Positions 36,778 to 53,322 are shown, counted from the first letter of the stretch. The stretch: 64,000 nucleotides of DNA from Portunus trituberculatus (GCF_017591435.1 NC_059294.1:18574743-18638742), one strand, 5' to 3'. Numbers and translations are program-made. The notes: generated from the letters alone by a model not told the origin.

Positions 36778-37640
36778 TATTGATATTTCCACACAAGTGA
36801 CTTCCCACAAGTAATCTCTTTCTCCTGGTACCCATACATGGAACCACGTTAACTTCGTACACAATTACACACTAGTAAATATGTTATGTAACTTATTCGT
36901 CAGAGCAACACACATGCACATACGTAGGTAGCCGTATACAAATTCCCTTACTCATAGATGAAAACGCAAGTATATAACGACGTCATTATGGACCAAAGTA
37001 CAAACACATAAACCATAATAAACTAATACCACATAATACCTAAACCTCCTATCATGATTCCTCCTCCATTCTAATTTACCTCAAAAGACTGCATTGCAAC
37101 TTATACTCGTAGCTCCACTTACTGGTTATATATGAAGTACAAAACGCCGCCCTCAGCTAGGCAGCCGAGGGTGGCCCGCTTAGAAACGGTTGTCCTCTCT
37201 GCTTCCTCTCTCCTCTCTCTCTGCCCCAATCCTCTACAATTTCCCTTCAGGAACTTATGGGGGCGTGTCTTGACCCACACAACACGCCCCTCAGAATGTA
37301 CCGTTCACCAATCAAGTACAAGCTCACGTGAACTCCACATGTGGTATTAACAACATCCAAGAACGACAACAACACCACAGAATGTTTACCTGACCTGTGC
37401 TATATATATCTGCCCGGGCTGCCCTGGGTCAACTGGCCTGGGTCATTAAATGTTTCCTTTTGACCTTCCTGCCCTTCCTAATCTCTTTTATGGCTGGATA
37501 CGGCTACACACCACATACTGGCGAACTATCATACATCCATATTTCTTTATTTCTTGTTTCTTCATATTTCTCATATTTCATTTATGATGTGGACATCTGA
37601 CACCTTGATACTGATGAGTAAGGTGCATGGGTTAATGGTG
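36778..37640. other. Unassigned intron 2 sequence
   Basis: No recognisable coding exon, RNA or repeat in about 860 bp. It has more mixed base composition than the flanks. Synaptojanin exons 2 and 3 are contiguous in phase, so no missing exon is expected here. Confidence 0.5.
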
Positions 37641-37672
37641 GGTGGGGGGGAAGTTCCGAGGCTTGTGGCATA

Positions 37673-40565
37673 TCACTGTGGACAGCCATGACGATCAATG
37701 ATGTCAGACAAGAACCCCTCAAATTCCAGATCATCATCGTCATCAACATCATTATCACAAGGACAAGGGTTAGTATTAATCGCTGATGGACCAGGTTGTG
37801 GGTGACTGGTGAGGAAATCCATAATCTTGCATTGGTGTTTGTTGTTCATATAGATCCAGTAATTTTCCTCATAACTGGCAATTGCTTGGCTGATGTTAAT
37901 GCAATGCACAGAATTACAGGCAAGCCCCGCTTAACAGGGGGTTACATTCCTAAAAAACACTTCGTTAAGCAAAACTTCGTTAAGCGAACCGATTTTAACA
38001 AGTTTAACCCATGACTTGAACTTCCATTGAGAGTAAGCAAAGCGAGAGTGCATCATAGTACAGTGAAAGGTTTAATGAAAGTAAAAATTATGAAGTTTAA
38101 CATTTAGGCAGTTAAATTTAATTTAAGTCATTATAATGTACACTAATGTATGTATGTACGTAACTTTATAATGTTAATGATCTTAAATTTATGAAGGGAG
38201 GGAGAGTGAAATGGGAAAGACACTAACCGGCAACCTGTGGAATGTAAACAAAGGGTGCATCATTGTACCGCATAGAAAACTTATGTACCACATTTCCACA
38301 AGGCTTTCCATTTTATCCATTGTAGAGTCACGAGTTCAAGTGGTTCTTTTAGCTTGCAAGGAAGATACAATCTCACCAGCCTTCTGAATAGTCTACTGAC
38401 TTGAAAATAGTAGAGACAGTATATGGAGTCAAGATGGTGGCCAGCAATGCTATAGTTTTCTTGCCTCTCTCATGTCTGTGAATAATATCCAGCTTCACTT
38501 CGAAAGTAAGAGACTTCCTGGTCTTCTTAGGAATGCTAGGCCACACTGCAGGGCATTTTGGTGGTAAGTTGAGCGAGTGAAGACGAGCTGCTGCTGACGC
38601 TGTTATGGGAGTGAGTGGTGCGTGTTGTCCAAGAGAAGCTTGATCTTGATCTTTATCTTGATTCTACAGGTGTCCCAAGATTTCTCCTGAGGCAGGCCTT
38701 AGTATTGGCAGCTTCTGGTGTATTCAAATGCCTGTCGGCTTGCGTGATACGGCGGGGCTTTCAAACTTGGAAAAAATTACCTGGATAAAACTTCATTAAA
38801 GCGAGTTTGGTGTTCATTAGACGAGCAGATGGTAGTAAAATGAAACCTTCGTTGTAGCGAAATTTCGTTGTGTGAACCTTCGTTAAACGGGGGTTGCCTG
38901 TATTTACTGATGAGTCCTGCTCGAATAGGTGACGCAGAAGTATCCCTGCCTCTATTAATTTCTTTTGTGTCACCTATGCTCAGCCCTACCTCTTCTGGTG
39001 TCGTTTCCTGCTGGTTCTCGTCAATTTCACCATCATTCATAACGTCCTCTTCTAATATTTCCCGGGCAATTATTTCTGGTGGGTGCAGCATTTCTCGAAT
39101 ACCACCTCTAGTAATATCAGCAAAACCAGCCCCGGGGATGTGACGTGCCTCTTCCACAGCTCCCTCTAGCTCTGCCTCTACCATCTGGGGAATACCTGGC
39201 ACTTGTACCCACCTACAGTCTGGCAGACCCTTAAGAATATTACACCATGCATGGTGAATGGTAGCTGGGGTGATGTCATTCCAGCATTCCACTGCCAGAT
39301 CCACAGTTTGCTTGATATTGTAGGACTTCCAATAGCATAAAATTTTTGTCTTGGCTTCACTATCACCAACAATCTCCTCCGCCCCATCCTCTTCCTCATC
39401 ACTGATAATGCGGTCTATTAGGTGAGCGTCATGTGTTGCCTGACGCATAAGCCGAAACTGACGTCTTGAGTAAGCAGCCTTCACAACAGAAATTATTTCC
39501 TGATCTAGAAGTTGAATGAGGGACGTAGTGTTAGGCAGCCAGAATTCGACCCTTACATTAGGATCAAGGTCACTCATTACTGCAGAATGGCCTGGTGCAT
39601 TGTCTAATATTAAGAGAATATTAAACCTGATACTATTCCTTTCACAGAATTTCTTGACCTCAGGAATGAAACATTCTTTACGCCAGTCCAGGGAAAGTTG
39701 GGCTGAAACATATCCTTTCTTGGAGCTAAGCCAATGCACATTTAAATTTTTCATGTCTTTAACCTTGTAAGCTCGTGGCCGCTTAGCACGATGAACAATG
39801 GTTGGCTTCAGTCAACAGGAACCATATGCATTAATGGCTAAGAAAAGTGTGAAACATTCCTTGATTGCCTTCCTGCCTCGCAACTTTGCTGACTTAGTTG
39901 TTATGAATGAACGTCGGGCATTGTCTTCCAGAAAAAAATAGTTTCGTCCATGTTAAAGATCTGATCTGGTGTGTAATTCCCTCATGGATCACATTTTTTT
40001 ATTTCACTGGATATTCATGGGCCGCTTTATAATCACCACTAGCTGCTTCACCAGAAATCAATGAACTTTTCACCTTATATCGTTGGGTAAAACGTTCAAA
40101 CCACCCCTTTGAAGCCAGGAACATTGGGGGCTGCTGTATGCCCCAGTTTCATGCAACACCATCATAAATTTCTTTAGCTACATCCATAAATTCCCGGGTG
40201 TCCACTGCTAGATTCCGCCTTGCCATGGTGTCAAGGTACCTTTGAGGCAGTTGCTCTGTTTTTACCAGCACTCTGTTGGCAGTCCTTTTAGTGTTATGAG
40301 CAGCTGAAGCCGTGGGTGTGATATCCATATGGGATTTTATAGTGTCCTTTTTCTGATATATCCCACAAACAGTTGACTCGTTAATCCCATATAATGTTGC
40401 CCCCCTCCCCTTTGTCATACCCTGGTCTATTTTCCTTATCAACTTCCATTTCTCGGCATACGTTAAGTTTTTCCTTGCCTTCTTCACCTTCACTTCATCC
40501 TTAATTTTTGTGGCAACACTGGGTGGGTTTGGCCTTGGCAGTTGGTGCGGAGTAATTTCAGCCAT
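37673..40565 (-). pseudogene. Tigger/pogo transposase pseudogene
   Basis: The N-terminal part (40565-40149) has the CENP-B-type HTH: VKVKKARKNLTYAEKWKLIR and KIDQGMTKGRGATLYGINES TVC. The middle (about 40100-39755) is frame-shifted but shows MDETIFFW. The intact part 39754-38903 has ILLILDNAPGHSAVMSDLDP, FWLPNTTSLIQLLDQEIISV and VKAAYSRRQFRLMRQ. The three catalytic aspartates of DDE_1 transposases (MDET, LDNAPGH, LDQE) are therefore all recognisable, although LPPNTTSLIQPLDQ-type prolines are lost. The C-terminal acidic tail is cut by T5 and resumes at 37909. It is inactive, with frameshifts and an insertion. Confidence 0.85.
37917..38900 (-). mobile_element. Tigger-like element T5, 984 bp, inside a transposase gene
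   Basis: Complete ends CAGGCAAGCCCCGCTTAACA and AACGGGGGTTGCCTG, with TA on both sides. It is inverted relative to T4, with the same body, including a broken HTH segment near 38380-38560. It interrupts the Tigger transposase close to its C-terminus. Confidence 0.9.
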
Positions 40566-40633
40566 GGTTCACTAGCACACAAGGGTCAAGAAAACCAGCT
40601 CTGAACAACAGAATACCATGTGTGAGACTGAGG

Positions 40634-40684
40634 GGTGGTGGTGGTGGTGGTGGTGGTGGTGGTGGTGGTGGTGGTGGTGGTGGT
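40634..40684. repeat. (GGT)17 array
   Basis: A pure trinucleotide array in the 5' UTR region of the Tigger transposase element. Confidence 0.95.
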
Positions 40685-40818
40685 GAGCGGAGTGACCCGA
40701 ACCAATCAGCTCCTTATTCAAATCACGTGACGTGAATACACAGCAATGATTGGCTGCTGCTGGCCCCTCCTCCTCCTCCCCCAATCTAAACATTCGTTGG
40801 TGTGTGGTTGGGATATGG

Positions 40819-40819
40819 G

Positions 40820-40870
<51 letters not shown>

Positions 40871-40878
40871 AACTACTA
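40819..40878. repeat. (ACT)n array
   Basis: About 20 units of ACT with one AAC interruption, in the same element. Confidence 0.95.
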
Positions 40879-41092
40879 CTATGGATGAGCAATAACGACT
40901 TTCCAGATGCGCTAAAACTGAAATTTACAGATTTTCATAAGTGCGCGATAACACGTAAGCGCGATAACGGAAGGGCGCGATAACGGAGGGTTAGGTGTAC
41001 TGGTAAAACTTTCGTGGTCGTATTCCAGTCTGGAGGTTTTGTAGCTGATATTATCTGCTTAAGGTATTACAAAGTGCTTCCTTTACTATATA

Positions 41093-42652
<1,560 letters not shown>

Positions 42653-42720
<68 letters not shown>
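42653..42720. repeat. (TA)n array after MITE type 2
   Basis: Pure TA, about 66 bp. Confidence 0.95.
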
Positions 42721-42721
<1 letters not shown>

Positions 42722-42946
42722 TACGATCATTCATACCTTTCACTGGCAAACTCTGGAACTCCCTACCTGCCTCTGTATTTCCGTCTTCCTATGACTTGAC
42801 TTCTTTTAAGAGAGGAGGTATCAAGACATTTGCTCCCTAATCCTGGTTAACCTTTTACTTTATAGAGAACCAGCATTCAAGTGGACCTTTTTTTTTTTTT
42901 TATTTTATTGCCCTTGGCTGGCCCTCTTTCCTGCATAAAAAAAAAA

Positions 42947-42975
<29 letters not shown>
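42721..42975 (+). mobile_element. Family E LINE 3' end, short copy
   Basis: Encodes SFIPFTGKLWNSLPASVFPS-like residues, then the family E 3' UTR (TTTGCTCCCTAATCCTGG ... GCCCTTGGCTGGCCCTC) and a poly(A)/(AAAT)n tail. It is 5'-truncated at the (TA)n array. Confidence 0.78.
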
Positions 42976-42977
<2 letters not shown>

Positions 42978-43149
42978 AAATCTGGAATTTTAAAAAATCC
43001 GGTAGTTCTCAGGTCACAAGATTACCAGATTTTTTACTGTCAAATGTAATACCTTTTGTTATGTTTTATTATGTTTTTAACAATACTTGAAATTTTCAAA
43101 TGCTTTTTTCTTAACTAAAGACACTTTTTTTTTTTTTTTTGAGGGGTAT

Positions 43150-43271
43150 GCAGGAATGGATTAATGGCATTTCAATTAATTTTAGTGGGGAAAATTTGTT
43201 TGAGTTATGAGGAAACTGAGATACAAGCTTTGTCAGAGAATGATTTAAACTCAAATCTCAAGGTACCACTG
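43150..43271. mobile_element. Terminal fragment of MITE type 3
   Basis: Ends CTCAAATCTCAAGGTACCACTG, inverted relative to CAGTGGTACCTTGAGATACG at 43358. Two termini of the same family face each other across GTGTGTGTGGA plus (TA)n. Its left boundary was not found. Confidence 0.6.
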
Positions 43272-43278
43272 TGTGTGT

Positions 43279-43281
<3 letters not shown>

Positions 43282-43357
<76 letters not shown>
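43282..43357. repeat. (TA)n array between two MITE type 3 ends
   Basis: Pure TA, about 70 bp, then AATA. Confidence 0.95.

Positions 43358-44406
<1,049 letters not shown>

Positions 44407-44474
<68 letters not shown>
44407..44474. repeat. (TA)n array after MITE type 3
   Basis: Pure TA following the element's right terminus. Confidence 0.95.

Positions 44475-45730
<1,256 letters not shown>

Positions 45731-45806
<76 letters not shown>
45731..45806. repeat. (GT)38 array at the 5' end of LINE L9
   Basis: Pure GT. L9 therefore has the dinucleotide repeat on both sides. Confidence 0.96.
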
Positions 45807-45807
<1 letters not shown>

Positions 45808-46004
45808 ATGAGCAAGGTGGGAGGGTGTTTTCTTGTTTCTCTGTTTGCCTGTCTGTTTATTCACGTTAGTGCATGCAGCTTTGCTTCCTTCCTTTTTCTG
45901 TCTGTTCTGTACATTTTTTGTCTTATGTGCATATATGTTCTTATAAAAAAAAGCAGGCAAGTTGTCATTCAGACCAAATCTTATGCACCCCTTAAAGTAA
46001 TTTC

Positions 46005-46067
<63 letters not shown>

Positions 46068-46564
46068 ATCATTTTGTATTTGATGATCCCAATTGATAGC
46101 AAAATTGTCCTCATGTTCAAGCTGGTCTGTACACATCTGTGTATTTAAGGTTTCATGAATAAATTTTCAGTATTGTAATGACATATTTACAATGTTCACC
46201 CACACACTGAGTTGCTCACAAAGATGTGCACCATAATCACTATGATCACTACCTGAGATTTTGTTCAGTATGGGACAATTTGCAAAAAAAAAAATCTTGG
46301 AATGTGAAATGAACTTGAAAATACTAGGATTAGATAGTACAATAGAGTTTCATAATAAAATTCACTGTTACTAGAAAAATATTACAAGTGAAAACATATT
46401 TAGATATGCTAGTATGAGTATTCTGTGTCTGCTGAGCTAATGACCTACATACACAACAACAATCTGTCTACATTTATACAAATGTATATTCTAAACTTTG
46501 TGTAATGTGTGTTATTCACCACAATATCCTGCTGGTAACCTAGCCAGCCCCTAAAGAAAGAGCT

Positions 46565-46568
<4 letters not shown>
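45807..46568. other. Unassigned intron 2 sequence with a (CT)n array
   Basis: Contains (CT)n at 46009-46063. Otherwise it is AT-rich with no recognisable feature. Confidence 0.55.

Positions 46569-46654
<86 letters not shown>
46569..46654. repeat. (GT)43 array, tail of LINE L10
   Basis: Pure GT between host sequence (AGCTCAGA) and L10 tail units. Confidence 0.96.
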
Positions 46655-46656
<2 letters not shown>

Positions 46657-49600
46657 TTACCTAGTTGTATTTACCTAGTTGTAGTTTTACAGGGCCTGGG
46701 CTTTATGCTCGTGTGGCCCCGTCTCCATATCTACACTTATCCAATCTTACTTTAAAAGTGTGCACACTCGTTGCAGACACTACTTCTTCATCTAAACTGT
46801 TCCACGTCTCAATACATCTCTGGAAACTATATTTTTATATCTCTCAGACATCTTCCTTTCTCAGCTTTTTACTATGCGATCTTGTGCTTGGATGTCATAT
46901 TCTTCTCTCAGGATCAGTTTCTCATTATCCACTTGGTCCATTCCGTTGATCAATTTATAGACTTGTATCAGGTCTCCTCTCTCCTTCTTTGTTCCAAGGT
47001 TGGTAGATCCATAGCCTTTAGTCTCTCCTCATATGTCATCCCTTCAAGTTCTGGGACCATTCTTGTAGCCATTTTTTGTAGCCTCTCCAATTTTCTTATG
47101 TGTTTCTTTTTATGAGGGGTCCACACTACTCCTGCATATTCCAATCTGGGTCTTATTATAGTATTTATCAATTTCTTCATCATTTCTTTGTCCATGTAGT
47201 GAAATGCTACTCCAATATTCCTTAGCAAATTATATGTTTCTCTAAAATTCTATCAATATGGCTTACTGGTTGATTGTTTTCTTCCATCGTCACTCCTAAG
47301 TCCTTTTCCTTTTTGACTTTCTCCAGTTCTACTCCATCTCCCATCTTATAGATTCCCACAGGTCGTCTTTCACTCTTTCCCATTTCCATGACATGGCTTT
47401 TGTTCACATTGAATTCCATTTCCCACTTCTTACTCCATTCCCAGATCTTATTTAGGTCTTCTTGCAGTATTTCACAATCCTCCTTTTGCTTTATAACTCT
47501 GCACAGTTTCGTATCATCCGCAAACAAATTTATGTAGCTGTTCACTCCTTCTGGCATGTCGTTAATATAAATGAGGAAAAGTATTGGTGCCAATACTGAC
47601 CCCTGTGGCACTCCGCTTTCTACTGCTCTCCACTTGGACTTCATATCTTTAACTACCGTCCTTATTTCTCTCCCCCTCAAATAATTTTCTATCCATCTCA
47701 ATGTGCTTCCTTTTAAGCCACCCTTCTCCTCTAACTTCCACAGTAATCTTGCATGTGGCACTTTGTCAAACGCCTTTTTAAATCCAAATAGATGCAGTCA
47801 ACCCATCCTCTCTCTCTTGTACTCTATCAACTATTCTAGAATAGAAACTCAATAAATTAGTTACACAAGACCGTCCTTTTCTAAAACCAAATTGGCTATT
47901 TGATATTAATTTGTTGTCTTCAAGGAACTCGATCCATTGTTTCTTTATTATTCTTTCACACATCTTGCATATTACACTAGTTAGTGATACCGGTCTGTAA
48001 TTTAAAGGTTCTTCTTTCCTTCCGCTCTTATATATGGGAACCACCTCAGCTCTTTTCCATTCTACTGGCACTGTTCCATTTTCTATTGAGCATTTTATGA
48101 TGTATATAGGACTTGCTAGTTCTTCCCTACATTCTTTCAGTATTCTGCCTGAGACTTCATCCGGTCCCATTGCCTTCTCTTCATCCAGTTCCTTCATTAA
48201 CTCTTTTATTTCAAGCTTGGTTACTTTAATCTCTTTCATATAGATTGTCTCTCTATTACCCTGTGGCCTCTCAAATTTGGATTCTTTAGTAAAGACCTCC
48301 TGGAATTTTTTATTTAATAGTTCTGCCATACTTTTGGGTCTTCCACCATCCCGTTCTCTCCTTTTAACCTTTCTATTGTTTCTTTTTCCTAATTTTTCCA
48401 TTTATGAATCTATAGAACAATTTTGGTTGCTCCTTACATTTTTCGACAATATCTTTTCAAGTTCTTTTCCTCTTCCTTCCTCACCTTAATATATTCATTT
48501 CTCTCTGCCTTGAAGTTTTCCTTGTTTGTTGGATTCCTATTTCTCCTCCACCTTTTCCATGCTCCATCTCTTTTCTCCTTTGCCCTAGCACACCTTGCAT
48601 TAAACCAATCTTTCTTTCCTTCTTCTTTTGGTCTATATTTTGGGACATATTCCTGACTCCTGTTTTGTATATTTCCAAAAATAAGTTATATTTGTCTTGC
48701 ATTGTCTCTGAGTTTTCCATCTCCTCCCAGTCTACGTTTTAAAATAGTTCTTGAGATTCTCAATATCAGCCTTTCTGTAATTTAATCGGTCTCCTTTGTA
48801 TGAATCGTCTCTATCTTCCTTTCCTTCTTCTATATCTATTTCTAATATTGCATGGTCACTCTTTCCCAATGGGCACTTATATCTTATATCGTCATTCATT
48901 TGTATACCCCTTGTAAAACTAGGTCCAATCTCGCTCGTCGTTTCCTCTGAATCTTGTGCATTCCTTTACTCTCTGGTCCATCATATTGTCTATCATTAGG
49001 TTCAAGAATCTTTCTCCCAGGCTTCTTCCCCATACCACTTTCATAATTTTCCCAGTCCACTTCTTTACAGTTGAAATCTCCTACTAATATCACTTTTCTC
49101 CTTTCTTTAACGATTCTCATTAGACTCCTTATTGTGTCATCTATCATGTCTTTATATTCTTGATTGGTCCATGAATTTGTTTTTGGTGGCACATATGTTA
49201 CAATGATTGTTATCTCTTTTTTATTAATATGCATCTTAATATACAATACTTCTGCTTTTCCTTCCCACATTCCACTTGGTTGATCACTATCTCCTTCCTT
49301 AACATTATCATGACTCCTCCTCCTTTACCCACTCTGTCTCTTCTCCATACATTATACCTATTATCCAAATCTATTATGATTGCCTCATTTAGTTTTGTTT
49401 CAGCCAGGCATACAATATCTGGATTTTCTTTCTTTATGTAATCTCTTAATTCTAATTTACTTGATAAAACCCCGTCTGTGTTCGTATACATCATTTTTAG
49501 TCTTTTGCCTTTATCATTTTTAGTTAAACTTGTTCCACTTTTTTCTCTTCCTTCTCGTTTATATACCATTTCCTTATCCTGTCTCCTAGAATTCTCCAAA

Positions 49601-50385
49601 AATGCCTTCTTCTCCTCTTCTGACCTTTCATTATTCTTTTCCCTTACTGCTGCTGCCAGTTCATTGTATCTCTTCCTTTCTTCCTCATTTCTATTTTTCT
49701 TTATATAGATATCCTTGCAGCCTTCTGTTTCTCTAAGTTTTGTTGTTCTATATAATATTTCTTCTGTTGCTGCTTGTGATTTTAGTAGTATTTTAATTGG
49801 TCTCGTTTTTCCTTCTTGATATGGTCCCATTCTGTTTATTTCTTCTACTTCCTCTTCCAAGTTCTGCCTATCTTCATCATTAAGATTTTTCAGTAGGTCT
49901 TTGACTGATTTCATTTCTTCTTTTCTCTTTTGGTCTATATTTTATATTTTTTCTTTTATTCCAAATACGACTACACTCTTCTTTTTTCTGCAATTTCTCT
50001 AACTAAATTTTCTTTTGTCTTGAGGACTCCTATCATTTTGTTTGTCATATTTTTTTCTTTTTCTTTAAGTTGTTCTTGAATCACCTGAAAATCAGCCTTA
50101 TCTTTCTTATCTTGGACTCTCCATGCTTGTACTTCTTTTTTAATCACGTTCTGTACTCTTTCCTCTTCCTTGTTTACTAGATCTTTCAGCTTCTCCTTTT
50201 CTTTCTCGGCTTTACCGAGTCCTTCTTCCATCTGCTTTTTGTAGTTAGCTACTTCCTTTTTTAGTTCTTCGTTTTCCGCTCTTAGCCTAGCTTCGTTTTC
50301 TTCCACTTTTCTTATCCTTTCTCTCAGTCTTATAAACTCCATTTCCTGTTCTTTATTCTCTTTCATTTCCATCTTCTCCTTTATC

Positions 50386-50390
<5 letters not shown>
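46655..50390 (-). mobile_element. CR1-like LINE copy L10 (A1), 3.74 kb, truncated in ORF1
   Basis: Has two tail units, the 3' UTR, ORF2 in five or six frame pieces (46968-47228, 47222-47761, 47778-48401 and others), the endonuclease (49210-48896 region) and ORF1 (50372-49600). RT motifs are intact: YRPVSLTSVICKMCERIIKK, SGVPQGSVLAPILFLIYIND, NLFADDTKLC. The 5' truncation, in the KLIKEKMEMKENKEQ part of ORF1, abuts (GT)n. A single-base change fuses ORF1 and ORF2 in one frame (49914-49210). Confidence 0.9.
47222..48401 (-). pseudogene. Reverse transcriptase core of LINE L10
   Basis: Two long open pieces (48401-47778 and 47761-47222) cover the RT palm and fingers: GPDEVSGRILKECREELASP, EWKRAEVVPIYKSGRKEEPL, FGFRKGRSCVTNLLSFYSRI, then PHARLLWKLEEKGGLKGSTL, GVPQGSVLAPILFLIYINDM, YINLFADDTKLCRVIKQKED and EMEFNVNKSHVMEMGKSERR. 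The catalytic FADD is intact and this is the best-preserved RT in the window. One frame break lies at about 47770 in the LDLKKAFDKV segment. Confidence 0.87.

Positions 50391-50472
<82 letters not shown>
50391..50472. repeat. (GT)41 linker between LINE copies L10 and L11
   Basis: Pure GT. It is the tail of L11 and the site of L10's truncated 5' end. Confidence 0.96.
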
Positions 50473-50474
<2 letters not shown>

Positions 50475-50520
50475 TTACCTAGTTGTATTTACCTAGTTGT
50501 AGTTTTACAGGGCCTGGGCT

Positions 50521-53322
50521 TTATGCTCGTGTGGTCCCGTCTCCATATCTACACTTATCCAATTTTTCTTTAAAACTATGCACACTCTTTGCTGACACCA
50601 CTTCCTCACTCAAACTGTTCCAAGTCTCAACACATCTTTGCGGAAACTAAATTTTTTAACATCTCTCAGACATCGTCCCTTCCTTAGTTTCTTACTATGC
50701 GATCTTGTGCTTCTAAAGTCATATTCTTCTCTCAGGATCAGTTTCTCATTATCCACTTCATCCATTCCATTAATCAATTTATAAACTTGTATCAGATCCC
50801 CTCTCTCTCTTCTCTGCTCCAAGGTTGGTAGATCCATTGCCTTTAGTCTCTCCTCATATGCCATCCCTTTAAATTCTGGAACCATTCTTGTAGCCATTTT
50901 TGTAGTCTCTAATTTTCTTATGTGTTTCTTTTATGGGAGTCCACACAACTCCTGCATATTCCAATCTAGGTCTTATTTTAGTACTTATCAATTTCTTCAT
51001 CATTTCCTTGTCCATATAGTGAAATGCTACTCCAATATTCCTTAGCAAATTATACGCTCTCTGAAAATTCTATCAATATGGCTTACCGGTTGATTATTTT
51101 CTTCCATTGTCACTCCCAAGTCCTTTTCCTTTTTACTTTTTCTAGTTCTACTCCATCTCCCATCTTATAGATTCCCACTGGTCGTCTTTCACTTTTTCCC
51201 ATTTCCATGACATGGCTTTTGTCCACATTGAATTCCATCTCCCATTTTTTGCTCCATTTCCAGATCTTGTTTAAGTCTTCCTGTAGTATTTCACAATCCT
51301 CTTTTGTTTAATGACTCTGCACAGTTTCGCATCGTCCACAAACAGATTTATGTAGCTGTTCACTCCTCTGGCATGTCATTTATATATACGAGAAAAGTAT
51401 TGGTGCCAATACTGACCCCTGTGGCACTCCGCTGTCTACTGTTCTCCACTTGGACTTCATATCTTTAACTATCGTCCTTATTTCTCTCCCCCTTAAGTAA
51501 TTCTTCATCCATCTCAATGTGCTTCCTTTTAAGCCACCCTTCTCCTCTAACTTCCATAGTAATCTTTCATGTGGCACTTTATCAAAAGCCTTTTTTAGAT
51601 CTAAATAAATACAGTCAACCCATCCTCTCTCTCTTGTACTTTATCAACTATTCTAGAGTAGAAACTCAATAAATTTGTCACACATGACCGACCTTTTCTA
51701 AAACCAAATTGGCTATTTGATAATATTTTGTTGTCTTCAAGAAACTCAATCCATTGCTTCTTTATTACTTTTTCACACATCTTGCATATTACACTAGTTA
51801 GTGATACCGGTCTGTAATTTAAAGGTTCTTCCTTCCTTCCGCTCTTATATATGGGAACCACCTCAGCTCTTTTCCACTCCACTGGCACTGTTCCATTTTC
51901 TATTGAGCATTTTATGATGTTGTATATTGGACTTGCTAGTTCTTCCCTACATTCTTTCAGTATTCTGCCTGAGACTTCATCCGGTCCCATTGCCTTTTCC
52001 TCATCCAATTCCGTCATCAACTTTTTATTTCAAGCTTGGTTACTTTAATCTCTTTCATATAGACAGTCTCTCTATTACCCTGTGGTCTTTCAAATTTGGA
52101 TTCCTTAGTAAAGACCTCATGAAATTTACTATTTAACAGTTCTGCCATACTTTTGGGTCTTCCACCATTCCGTTTTCTCCTTTTAACCTTTCTATTGTTT
52201 CTTTTTGTCTTATTTTTCCATTTATGAATCTGTAGAACAATTTTGGTTGTTCCTTACATTTTTCGACAATGTCCTTTTCATAGTTCTTTTCTTCTTCCTT
52301 TCTCACCTTAGCATATTCATTTCTTGCTGTTTTGAAGTTTTCCTTATTTTCTGGATTTCTGTTTCTTCTCCACCTTTTCCATGCTCCATCTCGTTTCTCC
52401 TTTGCCCTAGCACATCTTGCATTAAACCAATCTTTCTTTCCTTCTTCTTTAGGTCTATATTTCGAACATATTCCCTGACCCCAGTTTTGTATATTTCCAA
52501 AAATAAGTTATATTTCTCTTGAACCGTTAATGAGTTTTCCATCTCCTCCCAGTTTACGTTTTAAAATAGTTCTTGAGATTCTCAATATCAGCCTTTCTGT
52601 AATTTAATCGGTCTCCTTTGTATGATTCATCTCTATCTTCCTTTCCTTCTTCTATATCCATTTCTAATATTACATGGTCACTCTTTCCCAATGGGCACTT
52701 GTATCTTATATCATCGTTAATTGGTATATCCCTTGTAAAAACTAGGTCTAATCTTGCCGGCTCATCGTTTCCTCTGAATCTTGTGTTTTCCTTTACTCTT
52801 TGGACCATCAAATTATCTATCATTAGGTTCAGGAATCTATCTCCCAGGCATCTTCCCCATACCACTTTCATAATTTTCCCAGTCTACCTCCTTACAGTTG
52901 AAATCTCCTACCAATATCACTTTTCTCCTTTCCTTAATGATTCTTGTAAGACTCCTTATTGTGTCATCTATCATGTCTCTATATTCTTGGTTAGTCCATG
53001 AGTTTGTTTTGGTGGCACATATGTTCCAATGATTGTTAACTCCTTTTGTTAATATGCATCTTAACATACAGTATTTCTGATTTTCCTTCCCAAACTCCAC
53101 TTGATTTACCACTATCTCCTTCCTTAACATCATCATGACTCCTCCTCCTCCTTTACCCACTCTGTCTCTCCTCCATATATTATACCTTTTATCTATGTCT
53201 ATTTTTATTGCCTCATTTAACTTTGTTTCCACCAGGCATACAATATCTGGTTCTTCTTTCTTTATGTAATCTCTTAATTCTAATTTACTAGATAAAATCC
53301 CATCTATGTTTGTATACATCAT
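50521..53322 (-). pseudogene. LINE ORF2 of copy L11
   Basis: Starts MMYTNIDGILSSKLELRDYI. The endonuclease has CLVETKLNEAIKIDIDKRYN, GDFNCKEVDWENYESGMG, ARLDLVFTRDIPINDDIRYK and GKSDHVILEMD. The RT lies in pieces 52020-51601 (YRPVSLTSVICKMCEKVIKK, FGFRKGRSCVTN) and 51577-51380 (SGVPQGSVLAPILF), with NLFVDDAKLC near 51340. C-terminus 50897-50610 LPTLEQRRERGDLIQVYKLI. At least five frameshifts, several in homopolymers, make it non-functional. Confidence 0.85.

Larger units (their letters stand above)
37673..41003 (-). mobile_element. Decayed Tigger element with full DDE transposase, split by T5
   Basis: The right end (41003) reads CAGTACACCTAACCCTCCGT on minus, with TTATCGCGC repeats. The transposase follows from 40565 to 38903, then T5 (37917-38900) interrupts it at a TA, and the C-terminal piece continues at 37909-37673. 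The left terminus was not found, so the element may be 3'-truncated. Confidence 0.8.

Noticed and set aside
36778..37640. Missing synaptojanin exon in the large intron 2
   Set aside because: Exons 2 and 3 join in phase (C + GG) and the protein aligns with the family without a gap, so no exon is expected in the 24.6 kb between them.
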